Shown here piece by piece: positions 12,628 to 23,783 of a stretch of DNA of 64,000 nucleotides (positions are counted from its first letter, which is position 1; every line of letters starts with the position of its first letter). The position numbers and the translations under genes are program-made. This stretch comes from Salarias fasciatus (lineage: Eukaryota > Chordata > Actinopteri > Blenniiformes > Blenniidae): contig NC_043755.1 in the NCBI RefSeq assembly GCF_902148845.1, forward strand, positions 3,646,378-3,710,377, in the 5' to 3' direction. Below the pieces are notes generated by a model. The model made no database searches, was not told where the DNA came from, and was given only the letters and a program-made list of their open reading frames with translations.

Positions 12628-13441
12628 TCAGTGTTGCCGTACATGTTTCATGCTCTCGATTGTTATGACATGTGCTTTCCACAGTTCGCTCTCACATGTG
12701 TGTATATGTGATGTTTTTTGTTTGTTTTTTTCCTTTTCCTTGTTTGTGTGTTCGAGGCTCTTTATGTTGCATAAAAGCATAAAAGCCGACAATCAAGCCT
12801 TCCTCCTTTCAGCACCACTAACAATCTGTGTCCTGTCTCCCACTGTCAAAGCGATGACTCAGAGCTGGACTGTGCAGCAGCAGCCGAGCGGCTTTGACTG
12901 CTCAGCGACGCACCAGCAGTGAGCAGGAGATGGCACCGACTGTAAATGCAGAGTGCATGTTGTGAAATTATCCAGACAGAAGGCGTCCTGAAGGAAGGGA
13001 CAGTGGAGAGAAGTTGTCCGTCCCCCCACCTGGGGCGGGAGTCGTCTTATGTCAGCCATCACCTGCGGCACCACGGGCCCACGCCGACATGTGAACCAAC
13101 AAAGACGACGCTGAAAAGCCAAAGTGGCTCCCAGTTCCTTTGTTTATTGACGAACAGAGTCGTAAATACCGCTTTACAAAAACTCTCAATTGCTGCTTCT
13201 CTGAGTTGACAAGTTGTCTTGCAGTTGTTGTGTGACATTCAGCTTCTCTGGAGTACATTCAAGCAGAATAATGCAAAATAACACAATAAGCCAGGAGCCG
13301 AAAGAATTACTGGATCATGACAGAAGTTTAAACTGCTAACAGAACAAACTGGCTCTGGGAAGATTTTAATAAATTATAGCAACAGGTTGCATAAATGTAT
13401 GATTTGTATGGAAGCACCTATGAGATTAATTAAAGCCTCAT

Positions 13442-13468
13442 TAAAAAAAAAAAAAAAAAAAAAAAAAA
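13442..13468. repeat. A-run
   Basis: About 26 consecutive A. It could be the tail of an old retroposed copy, but no body of such an element is evident upstream. Confidence 0.8.
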
Positions 13469-13851
13469 TACACCTAAAAATGAATTCTGTCGTGTAAGTT
13501 AAAAACAAAAGTTACATAAATGTGAGGCTGTATTTTCTAAGGAATAATTTGAGTTTGAGGACACATTAGTTCATCCTGGTGGTTTTCTCTCCATGAAATC
13601 CTCACAAGACTGAACATGAAAATGTAAATTGATCAACAGAAGAAAAAAAAAAATCCCACAACAATGAGTCCATGATGTTGAATGTGATTTATACATTATG
13701 ATAGTGATTAAAATGTGTGCATTTAGTGCACTGTTTTTTCTATGTTTTTTTTTTCTCGGAACCATAGAAAATCCAGTTGAATGTATTATAAAAGAGATAT
13801 CCTCATCCAGAAGGACAGATTATATTGCATACTGCATAAATTAAAGCCTTT

Positions 13852-13935
13852 TAAAGGAGCAGTACGTAAAACCTGAATACTGGCGCTGTTGAGCGTTAGG
13901 TGGTAGTAGTGAGTTACTGTAGTGCACGGTTTATT
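13852..13935 (+). mobile_element. Probable degenerate TTAA-type MITE end
   Basis: The stretch TTTTAAAGGAGCAGTACGTAAAA, followed by a tract containing TGGCGCTGTTGAG, resembles the termini of the non-autonomous family also seen at 9277-9336. It is diverged and its opposite end is not identified. It falls in the likely cdh17 3' region. Confidence 0.35.
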
Positions 13936-14212
13936 TTTAATCCAGCTCTTTGAATTTCTGTCAGAGTTTTGGTAGATGGTTCGTGTTCATATCTAGCAGC
14001 TCCAGCCTGTGCTGTGTACACTGTCGTCACTTCTCTTCCTGGACTGAAAACAGAGTGAGGCCCTGGATTTACAGAACAGCTCAAACATCAGCTGATTTAC
14101 AGCCTGACATTTGTTTTCTTTATCTGTTCATTTTTCAAAAGCTTTAAATTACTTACTTCACCTTGAATGGAATTGATTGAATTTGAAGATATAAATAAAG
14201 GTCTTGAGATAA

Positions 14213-17200
14213 CTACATCATGCTGTCCCGCTCTTCCTCGTTGTTCAGGGTTTTCTTGTTCTTCTTTTTATTACGTTTGTTGACGACAATGAAGGCAATG
14301 ACTGTGAAATGAGGAGACAAGACAACATGGGAAAGTAAAAACAGGGACCAAAGCAAAACCACAAGTTCACATCATTATACTGTTGGATTTACATGAGATT
14401 TAATTTTCTATGATGTGTGACAGACTTACGGCAGAAAGCCAGGATGCTGGCCAGGATCCCCACGGTGGGTCCCATTCCCAGTATAGAGGTGAATCGCCCT
14501 GGATCCCTGTAGCAGTGTCCCAGCTCTGTGCACTTACACACTTCGACTAACATGAAGACAGGATACACCAATCGGAGAAAAAGACGAATGGAGTCAAGGG
14601 ACAGGCATTTTAGAGTGCACAAAGCATCCTCTCTTACGCTGATATGATGAACTACAACAAATGGCAGGTGTGCTCAGGTGGTGCAGCAGGCCATCCTGCA
14701 ACAGCAAGGTCAGTGACCTTCCTGAGAGGTCAACCTGCACGGCAGCTCCATCGCCAGCAGTTTGTGAATTCTCAAATAAGATTACTTGAAGCCTTAAGAG
14801 TGGCCAGACGAGTGAAGCCAATTTACTATCCGATGAGCGGACGTCTTCACTGTTCTTTGGTGTGTTTTGTGTTTTTGTGTGAGTCACTGGCGTTGGAGAC
14901 AACACTGAAATATTTCAAGTTATTTTGGTCTGCCGGTGGAGCATTGCTTTAGTCACCGAGCAGAAAGTACAGATTTTAGGAAAAATATTTGAGAAATAAC
15001 CTAATTCATCTACTCACCGTCTACTGAATGTGGAACTCCCATGCCTTGGTTGTCTGTAACAGTGATGGGAACTGAGAAGGTTTTACCCTCATCTGGCATT
15101 TTCTTCAAGATCAGCAAAGCTGATTTTGCTAGATGGAAAACATGCAGAGAAGAAAGGGAAAATGTACCAAATGAAAGACACCAATATGTCTCTGACATTC
15201 ATATCTATCGATGTTGTGATGTTTTGTACCATCAACTTTCTGCAGCTCCCAGTTGTGTGACTTCTTTCCGTGAGTAAAGTTGAATTTGAGTGGATATGAA
15301 AAGGGCTCGCTGTCTATATCCTTTGCCTCCAGCTTGACAGGTTTGTTGTTCTCCATGCAGATGAAAGCATAGTTGTCAACCAGTTGAGGGGAGTTGTCGT
15401 TGACGTCCAGCAGTGTCACGCGCACAACATGCTCAGAGAATTTCTCTGGGTTCTCTTTAGAGGGAAATCAGAGTGTTTAAAAGTCAGGTTTTAATTTTCA
15501 AAACTCCAAAACACAAGCGCAATATCTAATTAAAGCCACGCGCCATTAAAGCCATGGCTCTCATGGTAAAAGTAATTTTTTTAAAAATGCATCATAATCT
15601 TTGCACACTCCCATAGGTGGCGCTGTAGCATCTATCACAGTCATTCATACATAAATATAATCAGCATCATGTTGTGTATAATGGATCAAAATTTCAAGAC
15701 AGTCGGACAAAGTATGTGCTTGTAAGAAATGTTTATGTATTTTTCGGGGGGGTCTTTGCGTCCCTGCTGGCCAACGGTTGTAAATGCATTAAAATGGTAA
15801 TATAATGTTTTGCTTGTCTTTGGGCATAGAATTTTACTGCACAGTTTGCTTACTGTGGAAGAATGTTAATGTTTTAGGTCTATGGTAGGGGGTGCTATAG
15901 AGTTGAGTTGTATTGAACTTTATAATGCATTGCATGAGGACCATTATGGCACATAACTGACTGTAATCTGAGTGTTCTAGGACGACGCCTGAGCTCGTGA
16001 GGGGCTGTCGAAATAACAGGAAATGAAGGCGTTTTTCGATGGCGTGCTGTGAGGAGACCGAGCGACGTATCAAAAAAATCTGGCTTGTCAAATCTTGAAA
16101 GTCAATGTGTCTAGATGCAGCGTGCTGAGTTTGGGCTCATTTGGAAGAAAGGAACTAAGAGTTCAGTTCATTTGAAAAATGAAAAGCGAAATGGCGGCGA
16201 ATTTTGTTTCCAAGATGGCCGCCTTCCTGTTGGTCCCACAGATTTGAGCCAAGAGAGTTTTCTGTTTGTCCCCTCATGCTCTGTCACTGGTGTGAATTTC
16301 GTGTTCCTACGTCAAAATATGCCCACTCTGTGGGCCATAGGGGTCTGATTGTAGGTGGCGCTGTTGAGCCAGTGTTGATCTGTCACTGTGGAGGTGTAAA
16401 TTTGATCGAATTTTTCGCTGGGCCTGCTGCGTAGATACCAAAAAACCCCACATTCAGCTATGTTCAGGGGGTCAAAAATGCTTTCTCACGGGACAAAGAA
16501 TAATAAGAAGAAACTGAGCAAGAAAAATACCCTTCGGCGTTACACTACGTGTTACAGCGATGGCTAATAATACAGTAGAAACTGAGCAAGAACAAGACCC
16601 TTCGGCGATGGCTAATAATGCTCAAAAAGAAAAAATTTATGCACCACGGGAGCTTTCACGTGGACAGAACTGTCCTGACAGTCACATTATTTTGTGTGTT
16701 TTCCTGTATCTCACCCTTCTCAAAAGCAGTAATGGTGAGATCCAAACTCTCTGTTGTCTCTCTGTCCAGATTCGCTTTGGTTTTGATCTCTCCTGTAGAG
16801 TCAATCTCCAGCCAGCCGTGAGAGTCCCCATCTAACTTAAAACTGCACACAGACAAACAGTTATGCAATCATCAGTAGTGTGTTTCAGTCAAAACATTCG
16901 ATGAATCATCCATGACACAGCGGCCAGCGAGCTGGTGACCAAAGCAAATGAAGGCTGTCAAAACAAATCAATGGTTGGTTTTCTGCACATGTGATGGTTC
17001 AAAAAGACCAAAATAATGTGGCCGATGTGGCCCTCAAAACTACAACCTGTTGATGTATCCTATTAGTCCAATAACAATGCTGAAATATGCAGGTGAGGCT
17101 ATGTGAATGATTACATTTTAGATAAATGATTGTAACGAAGTGATGATTTCTCTTCGTTGTATCTTAGCTTTAGAATTCAGAGGGTTCAGAATTATTTCCA

Positions 17201-20200
17201 TTTCAAGGATATCGTCTAAAACACTGGCAGCACTGATTGAGTAACAGCCAGTCGCCACCTCTGAAGCCAGTTCTGCAAAGGTTTCTTCCTTTAAAGCAGC
17301 AGATAATACTTCCCTACAAATCTTCTTTTCAGCCATGTTTTTAGTAGACAAAGTAGAAAATGATGCTTGAAAGTGGATGTATGTAACAGTTTTTGAAATT
17401 GGGAGATATTTCAGAAATCAGTTTCCAAATAATCATGTCTATATGAGCAGTCACACACGAAACATGAAGCCTGCAGCTGGAGCTGCTGTGCTTTTACCCA
17501 ATCTCTTTGCCTTCTGGGTCTTTTGCCTCCACAGTGAAGAGCACGGATCCTTTGGTGACGTTCTCAGACACGGTCACATCCTCAATGTCCATGCTGAACT
17601 CTGGGACCTCGTCCACGTCGGTGACTGTAAAGAAGACGGAGGCGGTGGACTCGCTGCCGTACTCCAGGCCTTTCATCAGCGGCTCCGGGTTGCGGGCCTC
17701 AATCTTAAGATTGTAGGTGGGAGACGACTCAAAGTCCAGAGGCTGTAGGGGAAAAGATGAGCCGGTTAGAGGAAGTGCTGGGACAAGAAACAGAAGACAT
17801 GATGAGCACTCAGCTACGGTGATGTGATCATTCCTAACTGTGCTATCAGCTGACCAATCTATGGCTTGATTAATTATAAACCACAGATGGACAAAACAGA
17901 ACAGAGAGAGACCCAGGCCTCCGGGTGGATGTTTCTAATCTTGCCGACCTTCGCTACGACCAGATGACCGACGCCTTTGCCGTCGGTTTCCACGGTGAAG
18001 ACTCCATCGTCGTCGCCTGCAGCGATGTGGAACTGGATCAGGGAGCTGCCACTGTCTGGGTCGTCGGCGTCCGTGGCACTGATGTTCAGCACGGTGTGGC
18101 CCACTTCAATGTCCTCTGCCAGGGTGTGGCTGCCATACTGCACACACACACACACACACAGTAATCACACCAACAAACAAGATGCAAAACAAGGTGTGTG
18201 AGGCACTGTAACACTCACATCGGTCTTCTCAAACAGAGGCAGCTCATTGTTGACATCAATGACCTTGATGACGACTTTACAGTCGGCGCTGAAATCTGTG
18301 GGTCGAAGGTCACGAGTTTTTAAAATCGCAGAGTGAAAATGAATTCCAGAACTGATGCTTGCGGGTCGAAGCGTTACCTGAGTCACTGACTCTGACGACG
18401 AGGTTGTAGAGCTGCTGCTCTTTGCGCTGCAGCAAGCGCAGCGACTGAATTTTCCCGGTGTGATCGATGGAGAAGACGTTGGGGGTGGGTTCCTGGGACA
18501 CGATGGTGTAAGTCAGCTCCGAATTCAGTGTCCCTTCTTCGTCGGCATCGTGGGCTATCAAGTCTCCTATCGGGCTGCCTGGAAAGACAAAAAACAAATA
18601 TTACCTGCATGTTTATCCTAACAAATGTCTGTAGAAAAACTTTTTCATTAACGTCTTTTTAACATCGGGGAATTCACACCAAATGAAAGCAGAACTTACA
18701 AGTGTAACAGAAACAGAAATTAATAGAGCAAGCAAGTACTAAGAAGTGTATTATATATAACATTTCTAATAAATCATGACATTTAACAATTTTTGCCTAA
18801 AGCAGTGATCATTCATCTTGTTACCAGAAGAGATTTCGCTCCAGTAAAACAGAGTGTATTGGGGTTCTTTCCTTTTAAGTTCATAGCAAAAAGTTATTTA
18901 GAAGTTATGTTATGGTGAAATGAATAATTCCTGCAGTGAACATACACAATAAATCACATAAAACCAGAAAGTGTATGTGGAAGTAAATAAAAAAACTTTT
19001 TTTTATGGATTATTTGAAATTATCTTTGTTGAGAGTTAAAACTATATAAATACAGCGAAAATTAAGCACACAGGAAAAGTGAAGGCCAGGCACTGAAAAG
19101 CATTTTCATAACAACCTTTGCGAACACAAAGCACGCTGTCGTTTTCTGGAAACTGTTCTATAAAAGTCATTCGGGCGCAGCTCACCGACGGGCTCGTTTT
19201 CCTGCAACTCAAACACACTCTCCTCTTTTTCACACTTCGGCATGTTATCGTTCACATCCTTCACCAGGACTTGGATTTCCATGGGGGGATCCACCTGTGT
19301 TCCTTTAAAATCCTTAGCAAATACAACCAGGATGTACTGAAAGCGGAAAAGACAGAAGTTCAGGAGTAACTCAGAGCAAGTCGTGTCTTGTGTGAAGGAT
19401 TCATGCATCAATCCAAAAACGTGTTTCTACCATGTCCTTCTTCTCTCTGTCCAGCTCTTCTGTTACCACGATTTCCCCATTGTCCCTGATCTGGAAGGGG
19501 AAATTCACCTCCCGTTCCTTCTGCACTAACTCGTAGAGAGCATTGGGATCGTTGGACTGGACCTGAGTGCAGAGAGAGATGGGAGGAGAACATAAATGAA
19601 TGTTTCTTTCAGGCAAATAAAGAGTCTGAGCGGGTATAGTGAGAATTTTCAACATGTGTATCTTCTAACAGACCTTTGCAATCACCAGAGGGTACGATTC
19701 CTTGAAGTTCTCCGGAATGGTCAGTGGTCCGGGATTTCTCCACAGATTTTGCTCCACAACGATGTGCACTCTGGTGTTTCCACTCAGCGCAGTTTCTGAA
19801 AATCCTCCCAAGTCTTGAACGCGCACAAGCAGGGTGAAGTCTGGGTCTTCCAGGGGGTCAATGTTTCGCCTCCTCATCTCTTTATACATGGAAATGACAG
19901 TTAGAGATGCAGCACAGATGACAAACCAACACGTTTTCATGAAAACCTTTCAGTACAGCTTTAAGTTTGAACAGGACAGTCACGTGAACTCAACTCCAAA
20001 CCGTCACACCCCCCCCCCCCCCCCCACCCCCCCCCCCACCCCCCACCCCCCGACTGGACAAACTCATCAACTTAACACCCAATCAACCACATGACCACCA
20101 CTAATCACCAGCACTGCTTCATGACAGGGTGCGTTTACTGACATGAGCATAGTTGATCAGTCAGGAGCAAGTAAAGAATTTTAAGGAAAACACTAATCCG

Positions 20201-23200
20201 TCACACACAATGGGTTTCAAGAACAGAAAGAAAACAGCCGTCATAAACAATATATCTGTTCCATATCACTGATCAGTAAATTACAGTCCTCCAGTTGTTG
20301 AATAACAATTTGTCCAGCGTATCTGGAAACAAACCTGCTTTCTCCACGCAGGTGAAAAAGGGGTTTAATTCATAGGGGACCCTCTGTGGTGTACAGTACT
20401 CGTCAAACTTCCTCTTCAGAGTCTCGGTGTTCTGCTCCTCTCCTTTGTCGTACTGGATGCCGTCTCTAGCCTTCAGCATCTGTTTACCTGTTCAAAAGAT
20501 CAACACACATCACATATTGCTGTTATACTCCCACGCATCGCGAGCGCGCTTTCACAGACATCGGTGTCCTGAGGCTCATTCACATGTTCGCACACACTCG
20601 AAGTAATCAGAGATCAACATCACGCGACATTTAGGCAATGTGCCTCCAATCAGCGTTAATCTTGAGCACCCAAGATGAGCTGTATAATCTGGATTTACAG
20701 TGGCACTATACTGCCAGATTACAGGCAGAGATGGACAGATTACAGACTTTCCCAGATCCCAGTCGTGGCCCTCTGTGTCTGGCCTCACGCTTGTGTGTGT
20801 GTGTGTGTGTGTGAGACCGTTGGGTTTGGAAGCATCACCTTGCTCTGTGGTGGAAATCTCTCCGGTCTCGGGGTCAATCTGGAACAGGAGAACGTTGTGC
20901 TTGTTGGGGAGCTGGCTCACCAGGCTGTACCTCAGATGAGCGTTAGGCGTGTTGGGGTCGTCCTGATCGGATGCGAACACTTGAGTAAACGGCTCACCTG
21001 GAATCAAAACAGAACAATACTGCCTGTTACACCTGGGGATTAAAAATCCATCAGTCAACGAGCCACATAATGCTCGGACTTCCTTTTCACCACTAAACAT
21101 GTGCATTTTGTGAACTTTTCAAATATGAGCGCATGGTTTGTAGTTTAGTTCAGTGGACTAAACTATGGAAAAAGAGAAATGTTACCAAAATAGCAAGAAA
21201 CAAGTCATCTGCATTGTTGCCTGACCATCTGCCCACGCTCAGCCCTCATAGTTCTCTTGCCCATGAGTGACCAAGCCTGATCCCACGCAGGCCGACCCTC
21301 TGTGTTTGTCCAGGGATGAAGGGTAACATCTCACAGTTACGCCCGTGTGTGTTTTCCCCACACACTGTGTTTCCATCTCATCCTTGAACCCATATAATCA
21401 CTTGAAATAATGATTATTATGGGTTCTTTTGTCTAACCGAATTTGTAAATACACTTCATGACTCATTTGTTTTCCATTCGCGACCTTACTGGATCCCACC
21501 CAGGGGGCGAACGCACTTGACCCGGAGGGGTCCCGGACATGTGCCCGTTTTGAACCCCCATCCATGGACCCCTGTTATTTTTGGATGACGGTAATAAGAC
21601 CACGTTGCACACTTTCATGTGGGCGTCTATTGAAATTTGTTTCTAGAACATCGTCTCTGCCCTCATTTCTTAAAAAAAAAAGCAAACAAACCAAAAACAC
21701 ACACACACACACACCTGGACTGCTGTTTTCTCGAACCATGGCTACGTAGCTGCTCTGGCTGAAGACTGGAGCATTGTTGTTGACATCCATAACATTTATG
21801 GTGACAGTAACTGGGTCCAGGACGATTTTTCCATCCTCCAGGGCCTCCACCTGGACAGACATGGTTGCACATTCAAACACAATCATGTAGGAGTACTCAG
21901 TCCAATGCTGGCATGATGCAAAGGCTCTCATTTCTGTGTGTGAACGCAAAGAGATTGTAGTACCTCAACGATGAAATGTTGTTCATGAGACCAGTCCAGA
22001 GGTTCCTCCAGGAAAAGCCAGCCATCTTTTGAAATCTTGATGTCGTTTCTTCCGTCTCCTTTCAGCTGGAAACCATTAACACCTGGACTTTCAACCCGAA
22101 ACTGTAGGAGAGACATAGAAAAGGGAAATTAGTAATATGAGACGATGGGTGACAACAATCGCTGTCTTTAATTCGAGTCCCCCTGAATAATGGATTTCAA
22201 AGATTACTCAAAGTGATTATACTTTCAAAAGTAGAAGTGTTAACACATTTTTTGAAAAAATTGATCAAATGCAATGAACATGAAATACTCAAATCTTATC
22301 GATATTTATTGATCTCTTTGCAGTTTTCTTATCAAGCAGCACTTTTTTGATATGTCAAGTAAATATAAAAACAGATTAAAAACAGCACAGACACAAAAGC
22401 ATAAATCTAAACATCAGCAGGGAAATATGTTTGAAATGTATATATTTAAGTCTGTTAGGACAAAATATTTACAGTCTTGTTGGGATTAACTGATGAGAAA
22501 GGATTATATGGTTGCTTTCCACAGTCCAAAGACATGCATGCAGGCTTTACCCAAAGTCCTGCCTGCATTCCAAATTACTCACAAAATCCTATTTGAAGTG
22601 AGGTTAGTTCAAGTTTTTTTAAATGTGGAAACTCAAGGTATTTGTCTCCTTTCTAAATTTATCCTGTCATTAATGCGTCAGAGTAAAATAGTTTTACATT
22701 TCTGTCATCTGTGCAGCTGCAACTTCTGTATGAATGCCTGTTTCAGATAACGTGAAACAGTAGTTCAACATCTGAAAGGCTTTAAAGCAGGTAACAAAGA
22801 GGAAGGATAACAATTCTCAGGTCTCGTTGCGTGAATTGTGATATTCTTGAAAAATAATACATGCGTCTGCGTGCGCTTGACCGATATCTGTTGAGAAGAA
22901 AAGTGTCAAAATGTAGTGGAGCGGAAGGAAGAAACAGCGGAAAATGACAGTGAGAAAGTACACTGCTTCACTGATACAGTGTCTTTTCACTGCTTCAGCC
23001 GTCTCAAACCACTTTAAAGCTGCTCGGCCTCCACTGAGGATACTGGGAGTTCAGTGCACCTCAACACAGGGAGAGATGGGAAACCGGACCACCAACCACT
23101 GGACTTGAAGATGACCAAACTGTACTGAGGAAGCTTCAGTAGCACCGCAGCAGCCATGTGTGTATGTACCTGGTACAAGGCGTAGGGCACCGGCGTTCCC

Positions 23201-23774
23201 TCGGGCACGTCCAGCTGTATGTTCTGAAACGGGCCTGTCTTCTCCTCCAGATCCGTCCCAGCAGCCTGCCGCCCAACAAGAACGGAGGTCAAAGGTCTGG
23301 CACAGCACAGGCTGAATGGAAGTTAAACCGCTCACGCTCACGCCGGCGTTTAACGCTTCAGAGTTTGAGCTGAAGGCAGTCAGGCATTGATAGGACGTTT
23401 TACAGCCCAGTTATTTATTGATCTCAAATGACAGGACAGCGGTGAAATTCTGATATTTCGCTCCAGCATGGGGGATCAAAGTCTGCTCAGTAACATTTAC
23501 ACTCCAGTCTATCTTCCTGCACACATTTTGTCTTTGCGGACAACTACAAAAACTTAATCTTTTCACATTCTTAACATGCTCTCTTGAATTTTCCATGTAT
23601 CAAAGATAATCCCTAAAACTGCATGAGAATAAATGAAAACATGAATATTTCATAGATTTGTATGTTTGAATGTTTGTTACATGAATATGCATTGGAAGGC
23701 AGCAGTTGGCCGTGTTATGTACTCACAATGCTGCAGAGCAATGGGAGCAACAGCAGATGCACCACGGGCGTCAT
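14213..23774 (-). CDS. cdh17: Cadherin-17 (LI-cadherin)
   Basis: A non-classical liver-intestine cadherin with seven extracellular cadherin repeats that mediates Ca-dependent adhesion on the lateral membrane of gut epithelium. Coding exons, 5' to 3' on the minus strand: 23727-23774, 23170-23265, 21964-22101, 21715-21850, 20839-20997, 19674-19879, 19431-19562, 19186-19336, 18378-18578, 18219-18295, 17949-18137, 17498-17742, 16715-16842, 15230-15454, 15018-15128, 14430-14546, 14213-14301. They sum to 815 aa (human 832). Visible features: signal peptide MTPVVHLLLLPLLCSI; inter-repeat calcium motifs DVNNNAPVF, DVNDNMPKC, DVNNELPLF, DVDEVPEF and DVNDNSPQL; AATD-type motifs such as SATDADDPDSGSS; a Cys-rich juxtamembrane segment (CKCTELGHC); one membrane helix; and a short basic tail (NKRNKKKNKK...DSMM). 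There is no catenin-binding domain, as expected for this class. The 3' splice site just upstream of the ATG, at 23784-23785, shows that at least one non-coding 5' exon exists. Confidence 0.93.
15535..16630. mobile_element. Interspersed repeat(s) filling a cdh17 intron
   Basis: The intron between the exons at 15230-15454 and 16715-16842 carries several copies of the motif GGTGGCGCTGT(A/T)GAG or similar (about 15617, 15893, 16355). It ends with AATAATAAGAAGAAACTGAGC and 'cccttcggcg', sequence typical of a common teleost repeat. The stretch AAACTGAGCAAGAA..ACCCTTCGGCG occurs twice, starting at about 16512 and 16579, a local tandem duplication. No transposase ORF is visible, so it is non-autonomous. 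I cannot name the family. Confidence 0.55.
18138..18161. repeat. (CA)n microsatellite at a cdh17 splice acceptor
   Basis: On the transcribed strand this is (TG)n followed by CAG, directly abutting the exon 17949-18137. It replaces a normal polypyrimidine tract. Confidence 0.85.
20009..20052 (-). repeat. Poly-C tract (G-runs in cdh17 pre-mRNA)
   Basis: Four C-runs of 5 to 17 bases separated by single A residues. On the cdh17 sense strand they read as long G-runs, so the intron RNA could form G-quadruplexes. Confidence 0.85.
20273..20500 (-). mobile_element. Gag-like fragment of an LTR retroelement (fossil)
   Basis: A short minus-strand segment contains LKRKFDEYCTPQRV and, a little later, PFFTC. 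This resembles the gag-like region of fish LTR retroelements (kin reading KFD..C.P..N..YER..FFT). Only this fragment is present; no LTRs, polymerase or envelope parts were found nearby. It is an old, incomplete remnant in a cdh17 intron. Although splice-like dinucleotides flank part of it, it does not fit the cdh17 reading phase. Confidence 0.45.
21697..21714. repeat. (CA)n at a cdh17 5' splice site
   Basis: On the sense strand the donor of exon 21715-21850 reads CCAG|GTGTGTGTGT..., so the 5' splice site is the first unit of a GT microsatellite. Confidence 0.85.
22505..22552 (+). repeat. Short fragment of the common fish repeat
   Basis: It contains TTTCCACAGTCCAAAGACAT followed by GCATG, a hallmark stretch of the repeat also seen at 1405-1580. 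Too short to assign a family. Confidence 0.45.
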
Positions 23775-23783
23775 GATCGCCGT

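Larger units (their letters stand above)
10259..14212. other. Spacer between the converging pdp1 and cdh17 genes
   Basis: Both neighbours transcribe towards this 4-kb stretch. It holds an orphan exon-like ORF (10770-11089), a (GT)n tract, a C-run joined to (CA)n, a 26-bp A-run and a degenerate repeat near 13855-13930. The cdh17 3'UTR must start at 14212 and run leftwards; the minus-strand AATAAA at about 13930-13935 is a candidate signal. Nothing else was recognised. Confidence 0.6.

Noticed and set aside
20330-20467. Possible extra cdh17 exon between 19879 and 20839
   Set aside because: It has splice-like ends, but inclusion breaks the phase between exons 20839-20997 and 19674-19879. Those join directly into a normal cadherin sequence. 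The encoded residues resemble a retroelement gag instead.
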